A stretch of DNA of 64,000 nt from Alkaliphilus metalliredigens QYMF (GTDB taxonomy: Bacteria > Bacillota > Clostridia > Peptostreptococcales > Natronincolaceae): positions 1,674,001 to 1,738,000 of the forward strand of contig NC_009633.1 in the NCBI RefSeq assembly GCF_000016985.1. Reading direction: 5' to 3'. The first letter of the stretch is position 1. Every line of letters begins with the position of its first letter. Positions 6,696-17,000 of this stretch are shown here, piece after piece. Position numbers and translations under genes: made by a program. The notes under the pieces are model-generated. The model saw only the letters and a program-made list of their open reading frames with translations, was not told the origin of the DNA and did no database searches.

Positions 6696-9272
6696 ATGAT
6701 TACATCAGAAGAAATAAAAAGAAGGCTGTGGGAAGGTGCTAATGAGTTAAGAGGCTCTATGGATGCCAGTCGCTATAAAGATTATATGTTGGGGCTAATG
6801 TTTTATAAGTTTTTGAGTGATAAAACATTAGAAACCTTTAGAATAACAGCAGGAGTTGAAAAGGTAACTGAAAAAGAATTGGTTGAAGAATACATCAAAG
6901 CTAAAAAGGAATATGGTGAAGCCCTTGAGAAGATGATTCAAGATGTTCTTGGTTACTATGTATCACCAGAATACTTGTATCAGATTTGGTTAAAAGATAT
7001 CAATGATGGAAATTTTGAAGTTCAAAAGGTTGCAGATAGTTTAAATAACTTTGAAAGGTCAATAGTAAGTTCTGGGGAAGTTAATGATTTTAAAGGTCTT
7101 TTTTCAAGTTCGACCTTGGATTTAACTGACACTGCCCTTGGAAGCAATCTTCACGAGCGAAGTAATAATATAAAAGCATTGATATTGTTGTTTTCAGATT
7201 TAAATATGGTTGCACTCCAAAAAGGTGATATTTTGGGAGATGCTTACGAATATTTAATTGGTCAGTTTGCTATGGAATCAGGAAAAAAAGCAGGTGAGTT
7301 CTACACGCCACATCGAGTGAGTGAAGTCATGGCACAAATTGTTGCCAAAACAACTGAGATAAAATCAATTTATGACCCGACAGTAGGATCTGGTTCATTG
7401 TTATTAACTGTAAAGAAACATTTGAGTAAAGACCGACAAAAAGATTTGTCTTATTATGGACAAGAAAAAAATACAGCAACGTATAACTTAACACGAATGA
7501 ATTTATTGTTACATGGTGTGAGACCTGAAAAGATGACAATAAAAAATGGAGATACACTAGGGAATGATTGGCCAGAAGATCCTGAGAATCCTAATGAAGG
7601 TGTGCAATTTGATGCCGTTGTTATGAATCCACCATATTCAGCCCAAAATTGGAATAAGGCAGGACTCAAGGTCAGTGACCCGCGATTTGAAATCGGAGGT
7701 ACTTTACCACCGGATTCAAAAGGGGATTATGCGTTCTTATTACATGGTTTATATCATTTAGGTACAAAAGGTACAATGGGGATTGTATTACCACATGGTG
7801 TACTGTTCAGAGGTTCATCTGAAGGAGAAATCAGAAAGAAATTAATTGATAAGAATCAAATAGATGCTGTTATTGGGCTCCCTAGCAATCTATTTACAAA
7901 TACTGGAATACCAGTTGCAATTATTATTTTAAAGAAAAACCGAAATATATCAGACCCTGTGTTAATGATTGATGCTTCGAATAACTTTATAAAAGTTGGT
8001 AAGCAAAATGTATTACAGGAAAGAGACATCGCTCAAATAGTAGATGTATATATTAGTAAAGATGAGATTGCTGGCTTTAGTCATCTTGCTTGTCTCAAAG
8101 AAATTATTCAAAATGAGTATAATATGAATATACCAAGATATGTACAATCCCTTGAAGAAGACATAGCCCATGATGTTGATGCACATTTATTTGGTGGTAT
8201 TCCAGCAGAAAATATTAATGAACTAAAGATACTGCATGAATTAGTACCAGAAGTATTAGAGCAAAGTATTGAAGAAATTCGTCCTGGATATGTAAGGCTG
8301 AAAAACTCAATAAAGGAAATGACAGATACAGTATTAAAACATGAAAGTATATTATCATTATCTAAAGAATTAAAAGTTGAAATCACTGAGTATATCTCTA
8401 AATTTTGGAATGAGTTAAAAGGTGTAACAATAGAATCTAACTTAGTAAAATTAGAAGATAGAATGCTTAATGAGATAAAGCAAATTTTATCTAGATTTGA
8501 TCATATTGATGTGTATACTGGATATCAAATTATTGCTGAAATATGGAAAAATTCATTGATTCATGATACAGAGCTAATAGCAATTGAAGGATTTTATAAT
8601 GTTGGACGGATGAGAATACCAAGCATTGTTACGAAAGGAACGGGTAAAAGCAAGCGTGAGGAACAAGATGGTTGGAATGGCAGTATAATACCGAATGCAT
8701 TAATTGCCCAGCTTCTTTATAGAGAAGAGCAGGAAGAATTAGACAATAAACGTAACAAAATTCAGGAATTAGAAATGGAACTTACGGATTTAGTAGAAGC
8801 TGCAAAAGTGGAAGACAGTGAAGAAAATGATGCACTAGTAGAAGTTATTAAAAAGAATAAAGATGACGAATTAAGCGATTCGTTTGATAAGAGTGCTCTG
8901 AAATCAGAATTAAAAATTACAAAAAAAGAGTCAGATAAATATAAGTTGTTGAAAAAGGTAGACCGTTTGATTGCTGACAGTGGATCACTATCAAAAGAAT
9001 TAAAAAATGAAGAAAAAGAGCTTGGGGATGCAGTACAAGAGAGAATACTAAAACTGACTGATGATGAAATAGATAAGTTGGTATATCATAAGTGGTTTGG
9101 AAAAACGGTAAATGATATTGTTGATTTAATACATGTATCAGTGAAAAGCGAGTTAAATATTTTGCAAAAGTTAGAAGATCGATACTCTGATACACTGGAT
9201 GAAATTGATGAGCAAATTGAAAGTTTGTTGCTTGATTTCGAAACACTAAAAGATGATTTGGTGGTGGGATAA
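6696..9272 (+). CDS. hsdM: type I restriction-modification system, methyltransferase subunit HsdM
   Basis: HsdM adds a methyl group from S-adenosylmethionine to adenine in the site chosen by HsdS. The N-terminal HsdM helical domain covers about residues 5-150. The N6-methyltransferase domain follows, with motif I DPTVGSGS at about 227 and the catalytic NPPY at about 311. At 858 residues it is longer than the 500-residue HsdM of enteric bacteria. The extra C-terminal 350 residues are charged and largely coiled coil, a form known in Firmicutes. ATG 6696 is preceded by GGGAGGAA. Its stop overlaps the hsdS start (TAATG). Confidence 0.96.
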   Translation: MITSEEIKRRLWEGANELRGSMDASRYKDYMLGLMFYKFLSDKTLETFRITAGVEKVTEKELVEEYIKAKKEYGEALEKMIQDVLGYYVSPEYLYQIWLKDINDGNFEVQKVADSLNNFERSIVSSGEVNDFKGLFSSSTLDLTDTALGSNLHERSNNIKALILLFSDLNMVALQKGDILGDAYEYLIGQFAMESGKKAGEFYTPHRVSEVMAQIVAKTTEIKSIYDPTVGSGSLLLTVKKHLSKDRQKDLSYYGQEKNTATYNLTRMNLLLHGVRPEKMTIKNGDTLGNDWPEDPENPNEGVQFDAVVMNPPYSAQNWNKAGLKVSDPRFEIGGTLPPDSKGDYAFLLHGLYHLGTKGTMGIVLPHGVLFRGSSEGEIRKKLIDKNQIDAVIGLPSNLFTNTGIPVAIIILKKNRNISDPVLMIDASNNFIKVGKQNVLQERDIAQIVDVYISKDEIAGFSHLACLKEIIQNEYNMNIPRYVQSLEEDIAHDVDAHLFGGIPAENINELKILHELVPEVLEQSIEEIRPGYVRLKNSIKEMTDTVLKHESILSLSKELKVEITEYISKFWNELKGVTIESNLVKLEDRMLNEIKQILSRFDHIDVYTGYQIIAEIWKNSLIHDTELIAIEGFYNVGRMRIPSIVTKGTGKSKREEQDGWNGSIIPNALIAQLLYREEQEELDNKRNKIQELEMELTDLVEAAKVEDSEENDALVEVIKKNKDDELSDSFDKSALKSELKITKKESDKYKLLKKVDRLIADSGSLSKELKNEEKELGDAVQERILKLTDDEIDKLVYHKWFGKTVNDIVDLIHVSVKSELNILQKLEDRYSDTLDEIDEQIESLLLDFETLKDDLVVG

Positions 9273-10498
9273 TGGCTGAAACAAAAAAACTAATACCAAA
9301 GAGAAGGTTTAAAGAATTTCAAAATGCTGAAGCTTGGGAACCGTGTAAGCTTTCAGATCTGACAGAATACAAAAATGGAAAAGGTCATGAGGATAAGCAA
9401 TCTACAAGTGGAAAGTATGAGTTAGTAAACCTTAATTCTATTTCGATTGACGGTGGTTTAAAGCACTCAGGAAAATTTGTTGATGATACAACAGATACAC
9501 TTTTCAAAAATGATTTAGTTATGGTGTTAAGCGATGTCGGCCATGGTGATTTACTTGGTCGAGTGGCTTTAATACCAGAAAACGACCGCTTTGTATTAAA
9601 TCAACGAGTGGCTTTACTAAGACCGAATAGAGCTGCTGATCCACAATTTTTATTTTCTTATATCAATGCTCATCAACGGTATTTTAAGGCGCAGGGAGCA
9701 GGTATGTCGCAGTTAAATATATCAAAAGGAAGTGTTGAAAGTTTTACTTCATTTATACCAGACAAAGAAGAACAAGTTAAAATTGGGAAGCACTTTAAAC
9801 AGTTAGACAACCTTATCACCCTTCACCAGCGTAAGTTAGACAAAATAAAATCTATGAAGAAAGCATATCTTTATGAAATGTTTCCTGTAGAAGGTGAAAG
9901 TAGGCCAAAACGTAGGTTTAAGGGTTTTACAGACGCTTGGGAACAGCGTAAGTTAACAGATGAAGTTGAATTATTCAGTGGGTTGACATATTCACCGAAT
10001 GATATTGTTAAAGATAATGGAACTTTTGTGCTTCGTTCATCTAATGTGAAAAATGGTGAAGTGGTTGATGCAGATAATGTATATGTGAATTCAGAAGTTG
10101 TCAATTCATGTAATGTAAAAAATGGTGATATTATTGTTGTTGTTCGTAATGGATCACGTTCATTGATAGGAAAACATGCTCAAATCAAGGGTGACAAGGA
10201 TAAAACTGTTATTGGTGCATTTATGACTGGGTTACGATCAAATCATTCGGATTTCGTAAATGCATTATTAGATACACCTTTGTTTAAAAGTGAAATTGAT
10301 AAAAATCTAGGTGCAACAATTAACCAAATTACAAATGGAATGTTTCATCAAATGAAGTTTATGATACCGAATCCTGAGGAGCAAGATCGGATTGGAAAAT
10401 TATTTACTGGATTAGACAACCTTATCACCCTTCACCAGCATAAGTTAGAAAAATTGAAGAATCTAAAAAAAGCCTATCTGAATGAAATGTTTATTTAG
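9272..10498 (+). CDS. hsdS: type I restriction-modification system, specificity subunit HsdS
   Basis: HsdS chooses the two half-sites bound by the complex. The 408-residue protein has two target-recognition domains (about residues 15-170 and 220-375), each followed by a conserved helix (LDNLITLHQRKLDKIKSMKKAYLYEMF and a near-copy at the C-terminus). The first 20 residues and the central spacer are also alike (RRFK.F..AEAWE and RRFKGFTDAWEQRKL). The two helices are encoded by 38-bp DNA repeats differing at one base, which could allow domain exchange by recombination. It starts within the hsdM stop codon. Confidence 0.95.
   Translation: MAETKKLIPKRRFKEFQNAEAWEPCKLSDLTEYKNGKGHEDKQSTSGKYELVNLNSISIDGGLKHSGKFVDDTTDTLFKNDLVMVLSDVGHGDLLGRVALIPENDRFVLNQRVALLRPNRAADPQFLFSYINAHQRYFKAQGAGMSQLNISKGSVESFTSFIPDKEEQVKIGKHFKQLDNLITLHQRKLDKIKSMKKAYLYEMFPVEGESRPKRRFKGFTDAWEQRKLTDEVELFSGLTYSPNDIVKDNGTFVLRSSNVKNGEVVDADNVYVNSEVVNSCNVKNGDIIVVVRNGSRSLIGKHAQIKGDKDKTVIGAFMTGLRSNHSDFVNALLDTPLFKSEIDKNLGATINQITNGMFHQMKFMIPNPEEQDRIGKLFTGLDNLITLHQHKLEKLKNLKKAYLNEMFI
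9803..9840 (+). repeat. 38-bp repeat in hsdS, copy 1
   Basis: It begins TTAGACAACCTTATCACCC and encodes the central conserved helix. The copy at 10412-10449 differs at one position. Confidence 0.85.
10412..10449 (+). repeat. 38-bp repeat in hsdS, copy 2
   Basis: This near-identical copy of 9803-9840 encodes the C-terminal conserved helix of HsdS. Confidence 0.85.
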
Positions 10499-10516
10499 GA
10501 AAGGGGAAGAAATTAT

Positions 10517-13500
10517 ATGAGCAATGCACCTAAAAATGCTTCTGAGAGAGCTTTTCAAGAAAATTTTGTAAACGAATTAAAAAAATATAAGTGGGAATCT
10601 CCAGAATGTTTAAATGGTAATATCAAAAAGGTTACAGTAAGGGATTTGATAAATCATTGGAGAACTGAGTTAAATCGAATAAATGCAGACCAACTTGAAG
10701 GCGTTGAATTAACTAATAATGAATTTAAACAAGTAATGTCTAAGGTAAATCAAATAAACAACAGTTTTGAAGCGACTAAAGTTCTTTCAATGGAAGGAAA
10801 TAAAGGGAAAATTGATGGGATTTTTAGAGATGACCATCCTGAAATTACACGTAAACAAATTACCCTAACAATATTGAAGAAAGCAGAGGTAAGTGGTGGT
10901 GACTCAAGTTATCGAGTAGCTAGAGAAGTTGAAACAGATAATGGAAATCGCTTTGATATTGTGTTGTTAATTAATGGCTTGCCTCTCATTAATATTGAAC
11001 AAAAACGTACAGATAAATCCTTAGATGAGGCCTTTGGACAGTTCATTAGATATTATAGAGATGGTGAGTATTGTAACAATTTCATGTCTTTTTCTCAAAT
11101 GATGGTAATAACTACTGAGATTGAAACACGTTACTTTGCGACTCCTAAGTCCGTGGATGACTTTAACACTGTGTTTGTATTTAACTGGGCGGATAAAGAA
11201 AATAAACCAATAAATGATTGGAAGAAAGTAATTGGAAGTTTTTTAATGATTCCAATGGCACATCAAATGGTTGGTGATTATTTAGTTATTGATGAAGCTA
11301 AAGATGAAGAAAATCGTAAACATATGTTAATGAGACCTTATCAGGTTTATGCGTTACAAGCTGTAGAAGGTGCTGCATTTGGTTTTGATAATAAAGAGCG
11401 TATTCCTCATGGGGGATTTGTTTGGCATACCACTGGAAGTGGAAAAACGATTACAAGCTTTAAAACTGCGCTCTTTTTGGCAACACGTGCAGGGTTTGAC
11501 AAAGTTGTATTCTTAGTTGATCGACGTGAATTAGATAGTAGAACAAGTGAAAATTTCAAAGCCTATGCAGCTTATGAACCAGTAACAGTAGATGATACTA
11601 AACATACATACCAGTTGAGAAAAAAGTTAAAGTTAGTTAAGCCTGGTATCATTGTAACAACAACTTTTAAACTCAACATGCTTGTAAAAGAATTAGTTGA
11701 GGCAAAAGATGTCTCTTTAGCAGAAAAGAAAATTGTATTTATTGTAGATGAAGCCCATCGTACCACCATGGGAGATATGATGGTGGAAATAAAAAAATAC
11801 TTTAGAAAAAAAGGTTTATTCTATGGTTTTACAGGAACTCCGTTATTCGATGAAAACAATGTTAAAGGAAAGATAAATGAAAAAAGTGAAGTGATTGATA
11901 CAACAGAAAAACTATTTGGACCTAAACTTCATGAATATACAATTGATCAGGCTATAGCAGATGGCAATGTACTAGGCTTTTATGTAGACTATATTAATAC
12001 AGGTGAATTTAAAAGCCATGATGATTTAAGAGATCAATTATGTGACAAGATAAAAGAAGATAATCCTGCACTTTCGGATAGAGAAATCGAAAGAAAAGTG
12101 CAATCATATTCTTTAGCTGAATTAGAACGACAAGCAAAAAAACATGATATATTAGTTTATCAAGATGAAACCCATATACCAAGAGTCGTTACTTCAATAC
12201 TCGATAATTGGGGAAATCAATCTAACGGAAGAGAGTTTAATGCTATTTTAACAGCTGAGTATAAAAAGCGTGTCATAACTTATTATGATGAGTTTAAAAA
12301 ACAATTAAAAGAGCGTGACATGAAGTTAAACATAGCAATGACATTTAGTTTTGGCAATGAGAATGATCCAGAGAAAATTCCAGTAGATTTAGTGAAAAGG
12401 ATGTTTAAAGATTATGCTGAGTTTACAGGGATTGAGTTTATTGCTGGCGATAGAAAACATGGTGAAATGGCTTATTTTGAAGATATTGTAGAAAGAACAA
12501 CACGAGGAGGTAGTGGAAGGAATAAGAAAAACATTGACCTTGTTATCGTAGCTAAACAACTGTTAACAGGCTACGATTCAAAAAGATTAAATACCTTGTA
12601 TGTAGATAGATCTTTAAAACTTCAAGATTTAATTCAGGCTTATTCTAGAACCAATCGAGTTTATGGTAGAGAAAAAGAATTTGGTTCAATTATCAATTTC
12701 CAATACCCAGAGATTACGAGAGAAATAGTAGATATTGCACTAAAATTATATGGTAGTGGTGGAAGCAGTAGTAAGGCAATTGTTGACACGTATGAAAACT
12801 CTGTAAAAAAGTTCGGTTTGAATATTGATGAAATGATTCCAACTTTACCAGATCCATCAGATTGGCAATCTTTAAAGACTGATGCAGAAGCATTGGAAAA
12901 ATTCCTTCTTACATTTAGAGACGCAGCGGAACAACTAAATTTTGTTCAACAGTACTATGAGTATAAATGGGATGATGAGTCATTTGGCATGGATGAACAT
13001 ACTTGGCTTAAATATGTTGGTGCTTATAAAAATCTAACTAAAACTGACGGTCCCGGATCTGATCCAGTTGTAATCAGATCCTTAGTTGGTAGAACAAAAC
13101 TAGCTGGTACACAAGTAATTGATGCTAATCATATTCTTGGATTAATTGGTGCGAAAGTCAGCAATGTTAATGGTGTTCAAACAGTTGACGATGAGACTTT
13201 AAGAATTATTCATGAGCAAATACAAGAATTGAGTGATATGGGTGAAGATACTAAAGCAAATATGTTAAGAGAATTTGTTGATACTGAATTAGTTCAGGGA
13301 AAACTAGAATACGGTATCCATTTTGATGATGCTTTTGATAATTGGAAACTTAATAAACTTAAAGATGAAGTAGAACATATTTCTGAAAAATGGGGGTTAT
13401 GTAGAGAATGGCTATTAAAATCAGTTAATTCTTTTATAACATCTAAGCCAACAACAATTCCTTATATTGACGAAATAACTAAGAGTGTAGATTATGAAAA

Positions 13501-13600
13501 GGCAAGTGACAAATCAGCTGGTAATAAGCTGGAGCATATCATGACTATGACTACGGTATTGCCGGAGAGAATCATGGAGCTTAAGCTTAAGTATGAATAA
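10517..13600 (+). CDS. hsdR: type I restriction-modification system, restriction subunit HsdR
   Basis: HsdR is the ATP-driven translocase and nuclease of the complex. The 1,027-residue protein has an N-terminal PD-(D/E)XK nuclease (RFDIVLLINGLPLINIEQKR, about residues 145-165). Two helicase domains follow, with Walker A TTGSGKT at about 305, VDEAHR at about 409, FTGTP at about 436, and motif VI QAYSRTNRV at about 710. A C-terminal helical region would bind the methyltransferase core. GGAAAGGGGAAG precedes ATG 10517, 18 bp after hsdS. The operon is complete with no broken gene, so the system may be active. Confidence 0.96.
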   Translation: MSNAPKNASERAFQENFVNELKKYKWESPECLNGNIKKVTVRDLINHWRTELNRINADQLEGVELTNNEFKQVMSKVNQINNSFEATKVLSMEGNKGKIDGIFRDDHPEITRKQITLTILKKAEVSGGDSSYRVAREVETDNGNRFDIVLLINGLPLINIEQKRTDKSLDEAFGQFIRYYRDGEYCNNFMSFSQMMVITTEIETRYFATPKSVDDFNTVFVFNWADKENKPINDWKKVIGSFLMIPMAHQMVGDYLVIDEAKDEENRKHMLMRPYQVYALQAVEGAAFGFDNKERIPHGGFVWHTTGSGKTITSFKTALFLATRAGFDKVVFLVDRRELDSRTSENFKAYAAYEPVTVDDTKHTYQLRKKLKLVKPGIIVTTTFKLNMLVKELVEAKDVSLAEKKIVFIVDEAHRTTMGDMMVEIKKYFRKKGLFYGFTGTPLFDENNVKGKINEKSEVIDTTEKLFGPKLHEYTIDQAIADGNVLGFYVDYINTGEFKSHDDLRDQLCDKIKEDNPALSDREIERKVQSYSLAELERQAKKHDILVYQDETHIPRVVTSILDNWGNQSNGREFNAILTAEYKKRVITYYDEFKKQLKERDMKLNIAMTFSFGNENDPEKIPVDLVKRMFKDYAEFTGIEFIAGDRKHGEMAYFEDIVERTTRGGSGRNKKNIDLVIVAKQLLTGYDSKRLNTLYVDRSLKLQDLIQAYSRTNRVYGREKEFGSIINFQYPEITREIVDIALKLYGSGGSSSKAIVDTYENSVKKFGLNIDEMIPTLPDPSDWQSLKTDAEALEKFLLTFRDAAEQLNFVQQYYEYKWDDESFGMDEHTWLKYVGAYKNLTKTDGPGSDPVVIRSLVGRTKLAGTQVIDANHILGLIGAKVSNVNGVQTVDDETLRIIHEQIQELSDMGEDTKANMLREFVDTELVQGKLEYGIHFDDAFDNWKLNKLKDEVEHISEKWGLCREWLLKSVNSFITSKPTTIPYIDEITKSVDYEKASDKSAGNKLEHIMTMTTVLPERIMELKLKYE

Positions 13601-14018
13601 ATAATAATACAGAACTAAGTTTTGTGAGAAGTATGAGAGGTTATTTTACAGCAATCATATTGTTTGTAAGAAGCACCTAGATTCTTTACACGTAGAATCT
13701 AGGTATTAATAAGCTTATTTCTAGGCATTCGCATTTTGATGGGCAACTGGAAATGGCAAATCTAATGCAGTTAGTGGAATTTCGAATGCTATTGCCAATA
13801 AAGGGTTTATAGTGCGCGAATTTTAGTGATTGATCTTTAGATGAGTATAACAGTAATTTTAAATAGGCAAAATATCAAAATTTCAAAACACTGTTGTTAA
13901 AATCTTATATTCAAAGATCCTAAGTAAAGGAGAAATTCATGAGAATGAACATAATTTAAACCATAGAAAAAATAGATGATTCGATATTGTATCGTTTGAT
14001 ATTTCAAAGGAGGACGAA
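13601..14018. other. intergenic region between hsdR and the GHKL-caspase gene
   Basis: No gene is seen. It contains the hairpin at 13676-13703 and, at the end, a good ribosome site (AAAGGAGG) for the gene at 14019. Another AAGGAG-ATG at about 13927-13941 opens only a six-codon frame. Confidence 0.5.
13676..13703 (+). terminator. hairpin after hsdR, possible terminator
   Basis: CCTAGATTCT and AGAATCTAGG form a perfect 10-bp stem with an 8-base loop. The T-run is poor, so termination efficiency is uncertain. Confidence 0.5.
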
Positions 14019-17000
14019 ATGAGCCTGAAATTAGAAGTAGAAAAAATTTTCAAAGAAAATGCAAACTACAGTATTCCCGGTCATGCAGTAAATCAAGCAA
14101 GTTCAATTAATGCACTTTCAAGTGATTTGTATACAGATTCAAAGCGTTTTATATATGAACTTTTGCAAAATGCAGATGATTCTTATCTGGACGATCATGA
14201 CGTTAAGGTATGGATAAAAATCTTTGGTGAGAAACTTGTTGTTGCTCATTCAGGAAAACCATTTAATTCGCGTGATCTTCGAGGCATTTGTAACATTGCA
14301 AATGGTACAAAAAAGTCCGATATAACTAAAACAGGTTACAAAGGTATAGGGTTCAAATCAGTCTTTGGCCAATCTGATAAAGTCACTATATTTTCAAAAA
14401 AAGAATATTTTAGATTTGATTCATCATATCCATTTAAATGGATATGGGATGATTCAAAGGTAAATTGGGAAAATGCAAACGACAGGGAATTTCAATTTCC
14501 ATGGCAAATAATACCAATACATACAGATGTTAATGAGATTGATGAGTCTATAAATAAATTCCTAGAAGATAATCAGGTTAATGTTGCAACAATAATTCAA
14601 ATGAAAAATGTAAATGAGACAAGGAAAGCTGTTCAAGAGCTATCTCAGAATCTAAATATGTTTTTGTTTCTTAAAAAGATATCAGAGATTAACTTTGATG
14701 TAATGGACTCGGTTACTATTAAGATAAATAGAACTGAAAAAGATAAAATCACATTAAAGAATGGTAGAGATTTAAAATTTGTTTGGTTGATTAATACAAT
14801 TAGTCTAACTGTACCAACAGCCTTGAAGAAAGAACTTCAAAGTGAACGAAATATTCCAGAAAAATTATTAGGAACTGATATTATTGAATTAACTCTTGCT
14901 GCTAAAGTTGGTAGTGATGGCATAACAAGACTTTCTGAACAAGAGACGATGTTATATTCATATTTACCAACAGATGAACGAAACTACTCGTTACCAATAC
15001 TTATTAACACAAGCTTTCTAACCACTTCTAATCGTGAGTCACTACACTCAGACTCAAAATGGAATCAATGGCTTTTTAAAACTATTGCTATTGAAATATT
15101 TCACTGGATTTCTACACTAGTAACTACTGAGTATAGTTTTCAAGCATATCGATTAATACCTAAAGATATCCGCAAGGATGATCTGGGGAATAAATTTAAT
15201 GAGGGGATTAAAGAAGCTTTACGAGATATCCCCTTTATAATTACGAGAGAAGGAAATTTGGCTAAAATCGAAGATACAATAGTTGATTTCACACACCTAT
15301 CTGAAAAAACATTCGTAGGTGAAGAGCCTATTGAGAAGTTTATCGAAAAACAGACCGGTCGTTCTAAACAATTTGTTTCTAATGCCTTATTTTTTCGTGA
15401 ATTCAAAAATCTAGGTTTCTCATTTTTTGAATGGAAACAATTAAAAGACTTGCTCACGTCAAAGTGTTTTACCAGTACGCATACAATAGCTAACAATGTT
15501 GAACTCATAAAGTATTTTAAAAAAATTTGTGAAACAGGTGAGGTTAAAGAAATTTCACATGAAGCATTAATGAAGGTACCATTTATATGGGATCACAAAA
15601 ATCACATTAATTATCCTAATAAAGTATGTTTTCCAACAGCAGATGATCAAAACTGGGATAATCCTAACAGTGAGTTATCTTTTTTGCATAAGGATTTGCA
15701 GATTTGGCTGCACAATGATTCTGAGATCAGACATTGGTTAGAGACCCTAGGGGTGAAGGAAAAGACTGATATTACTTACGTTACTCAAATTATTTTACCG
15801 AAAATAGAAAGTTTTATAACGTCGGAGAATGCATTACAAACTATTCGTGATTTATTTAGTCTATATAAAAAAGGGGACTTGATAGAAGATTTAATTGGAC
15901 AACTGTCGAGAATTAAACTTATAACTCAAAAAGGTTCTTTATGTTCTGCAAAGGACTGTTTTCTTTCGGATTATTATAAACCAAGACTAGAAATTGAGAA
16001 GCTTGTAGAAAATGATTTTTTCGTAAGCGAAAAATACTGTGTTGATGCCCTTGAGAAGGATGAATGGAAACGCTTTTTTAGAATGCTTGGGGTTTGTGAA
16101 GGGATTAAAACTTTGACATATAGTGAAAAAAATTCCAAACATGAGTTGGGTTGCAAGGGGATTAAGGGTGAATATTTTGATTATATTGTAGAAAAAACAA
16201 GACTCCCTTATCAAGGTTTTAGTATAAATGCGTTAGGTAGGATAATTACATTGAAGTATATTCAATATATAGAGAATAATATTGAATTCGCTTTTAAATT
16301 TTGGAGTGATTGTTTAGAGACAATCACTCCAGATGAAATAAGCGCATCAGCTAAGGCTTATTGGGGATATTCAGGAATGGATGGGCAGACAAATGGGTAT
16401 ACCGTCGAAAACTATGTTCCGTGGTTTATCATGAATATAAAATGTATTCCAACCGTATCAGAAAAATGTGAAATTACATCTTCTGTACTTCTAAATACTC
16501 CAGAGATAAAAGATATTGCTGGGAAATATTTGCCTGTTTTCAATGGCCCCGAATTAGTAGCTGATTGGAAAGCTTTCTTTAATTTTAGAACAAGTTTAGA
16601 TTTGCAAGATTACTTAGACTTACTTAGTAAAATTTCTGTGGATGTTGACAAAAAGGGAAACATCAAGAATGATAATTCCAAAAGAATTCAATCTATTTAC
16701 TCGGCACTATTAGTTCAATGTGTTAATTGGAGTAGTGAAGAGATTGAAAAAGTCGAAGTATGGGCTACTACTGGACATTTATTAAATACCAAAAATCAAT
16801 TTACGAAATGTAACTCTCTCAAATATTTTTTAGATGGAAACGAAGCTATTTTTCAAGAACAGTATTGTTTTATAAAGCTTAGTGCAGAGTATAAAAATAA
16901 TCCAAATCTCGAAAGATTCTTAACCTGCTTTAAAGTACAGTTGTTAAGACAGAGTGAATTTGAGCTAATCCACACTCAAGAAGAATTGTGTTCACCATTG

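Noticed and set aside
15140-15508. Minus-strand frame within the GHKL-caspase gene
   Set aside because: No start signal and no recognisable protein features; it is a shadow of the sense gene.
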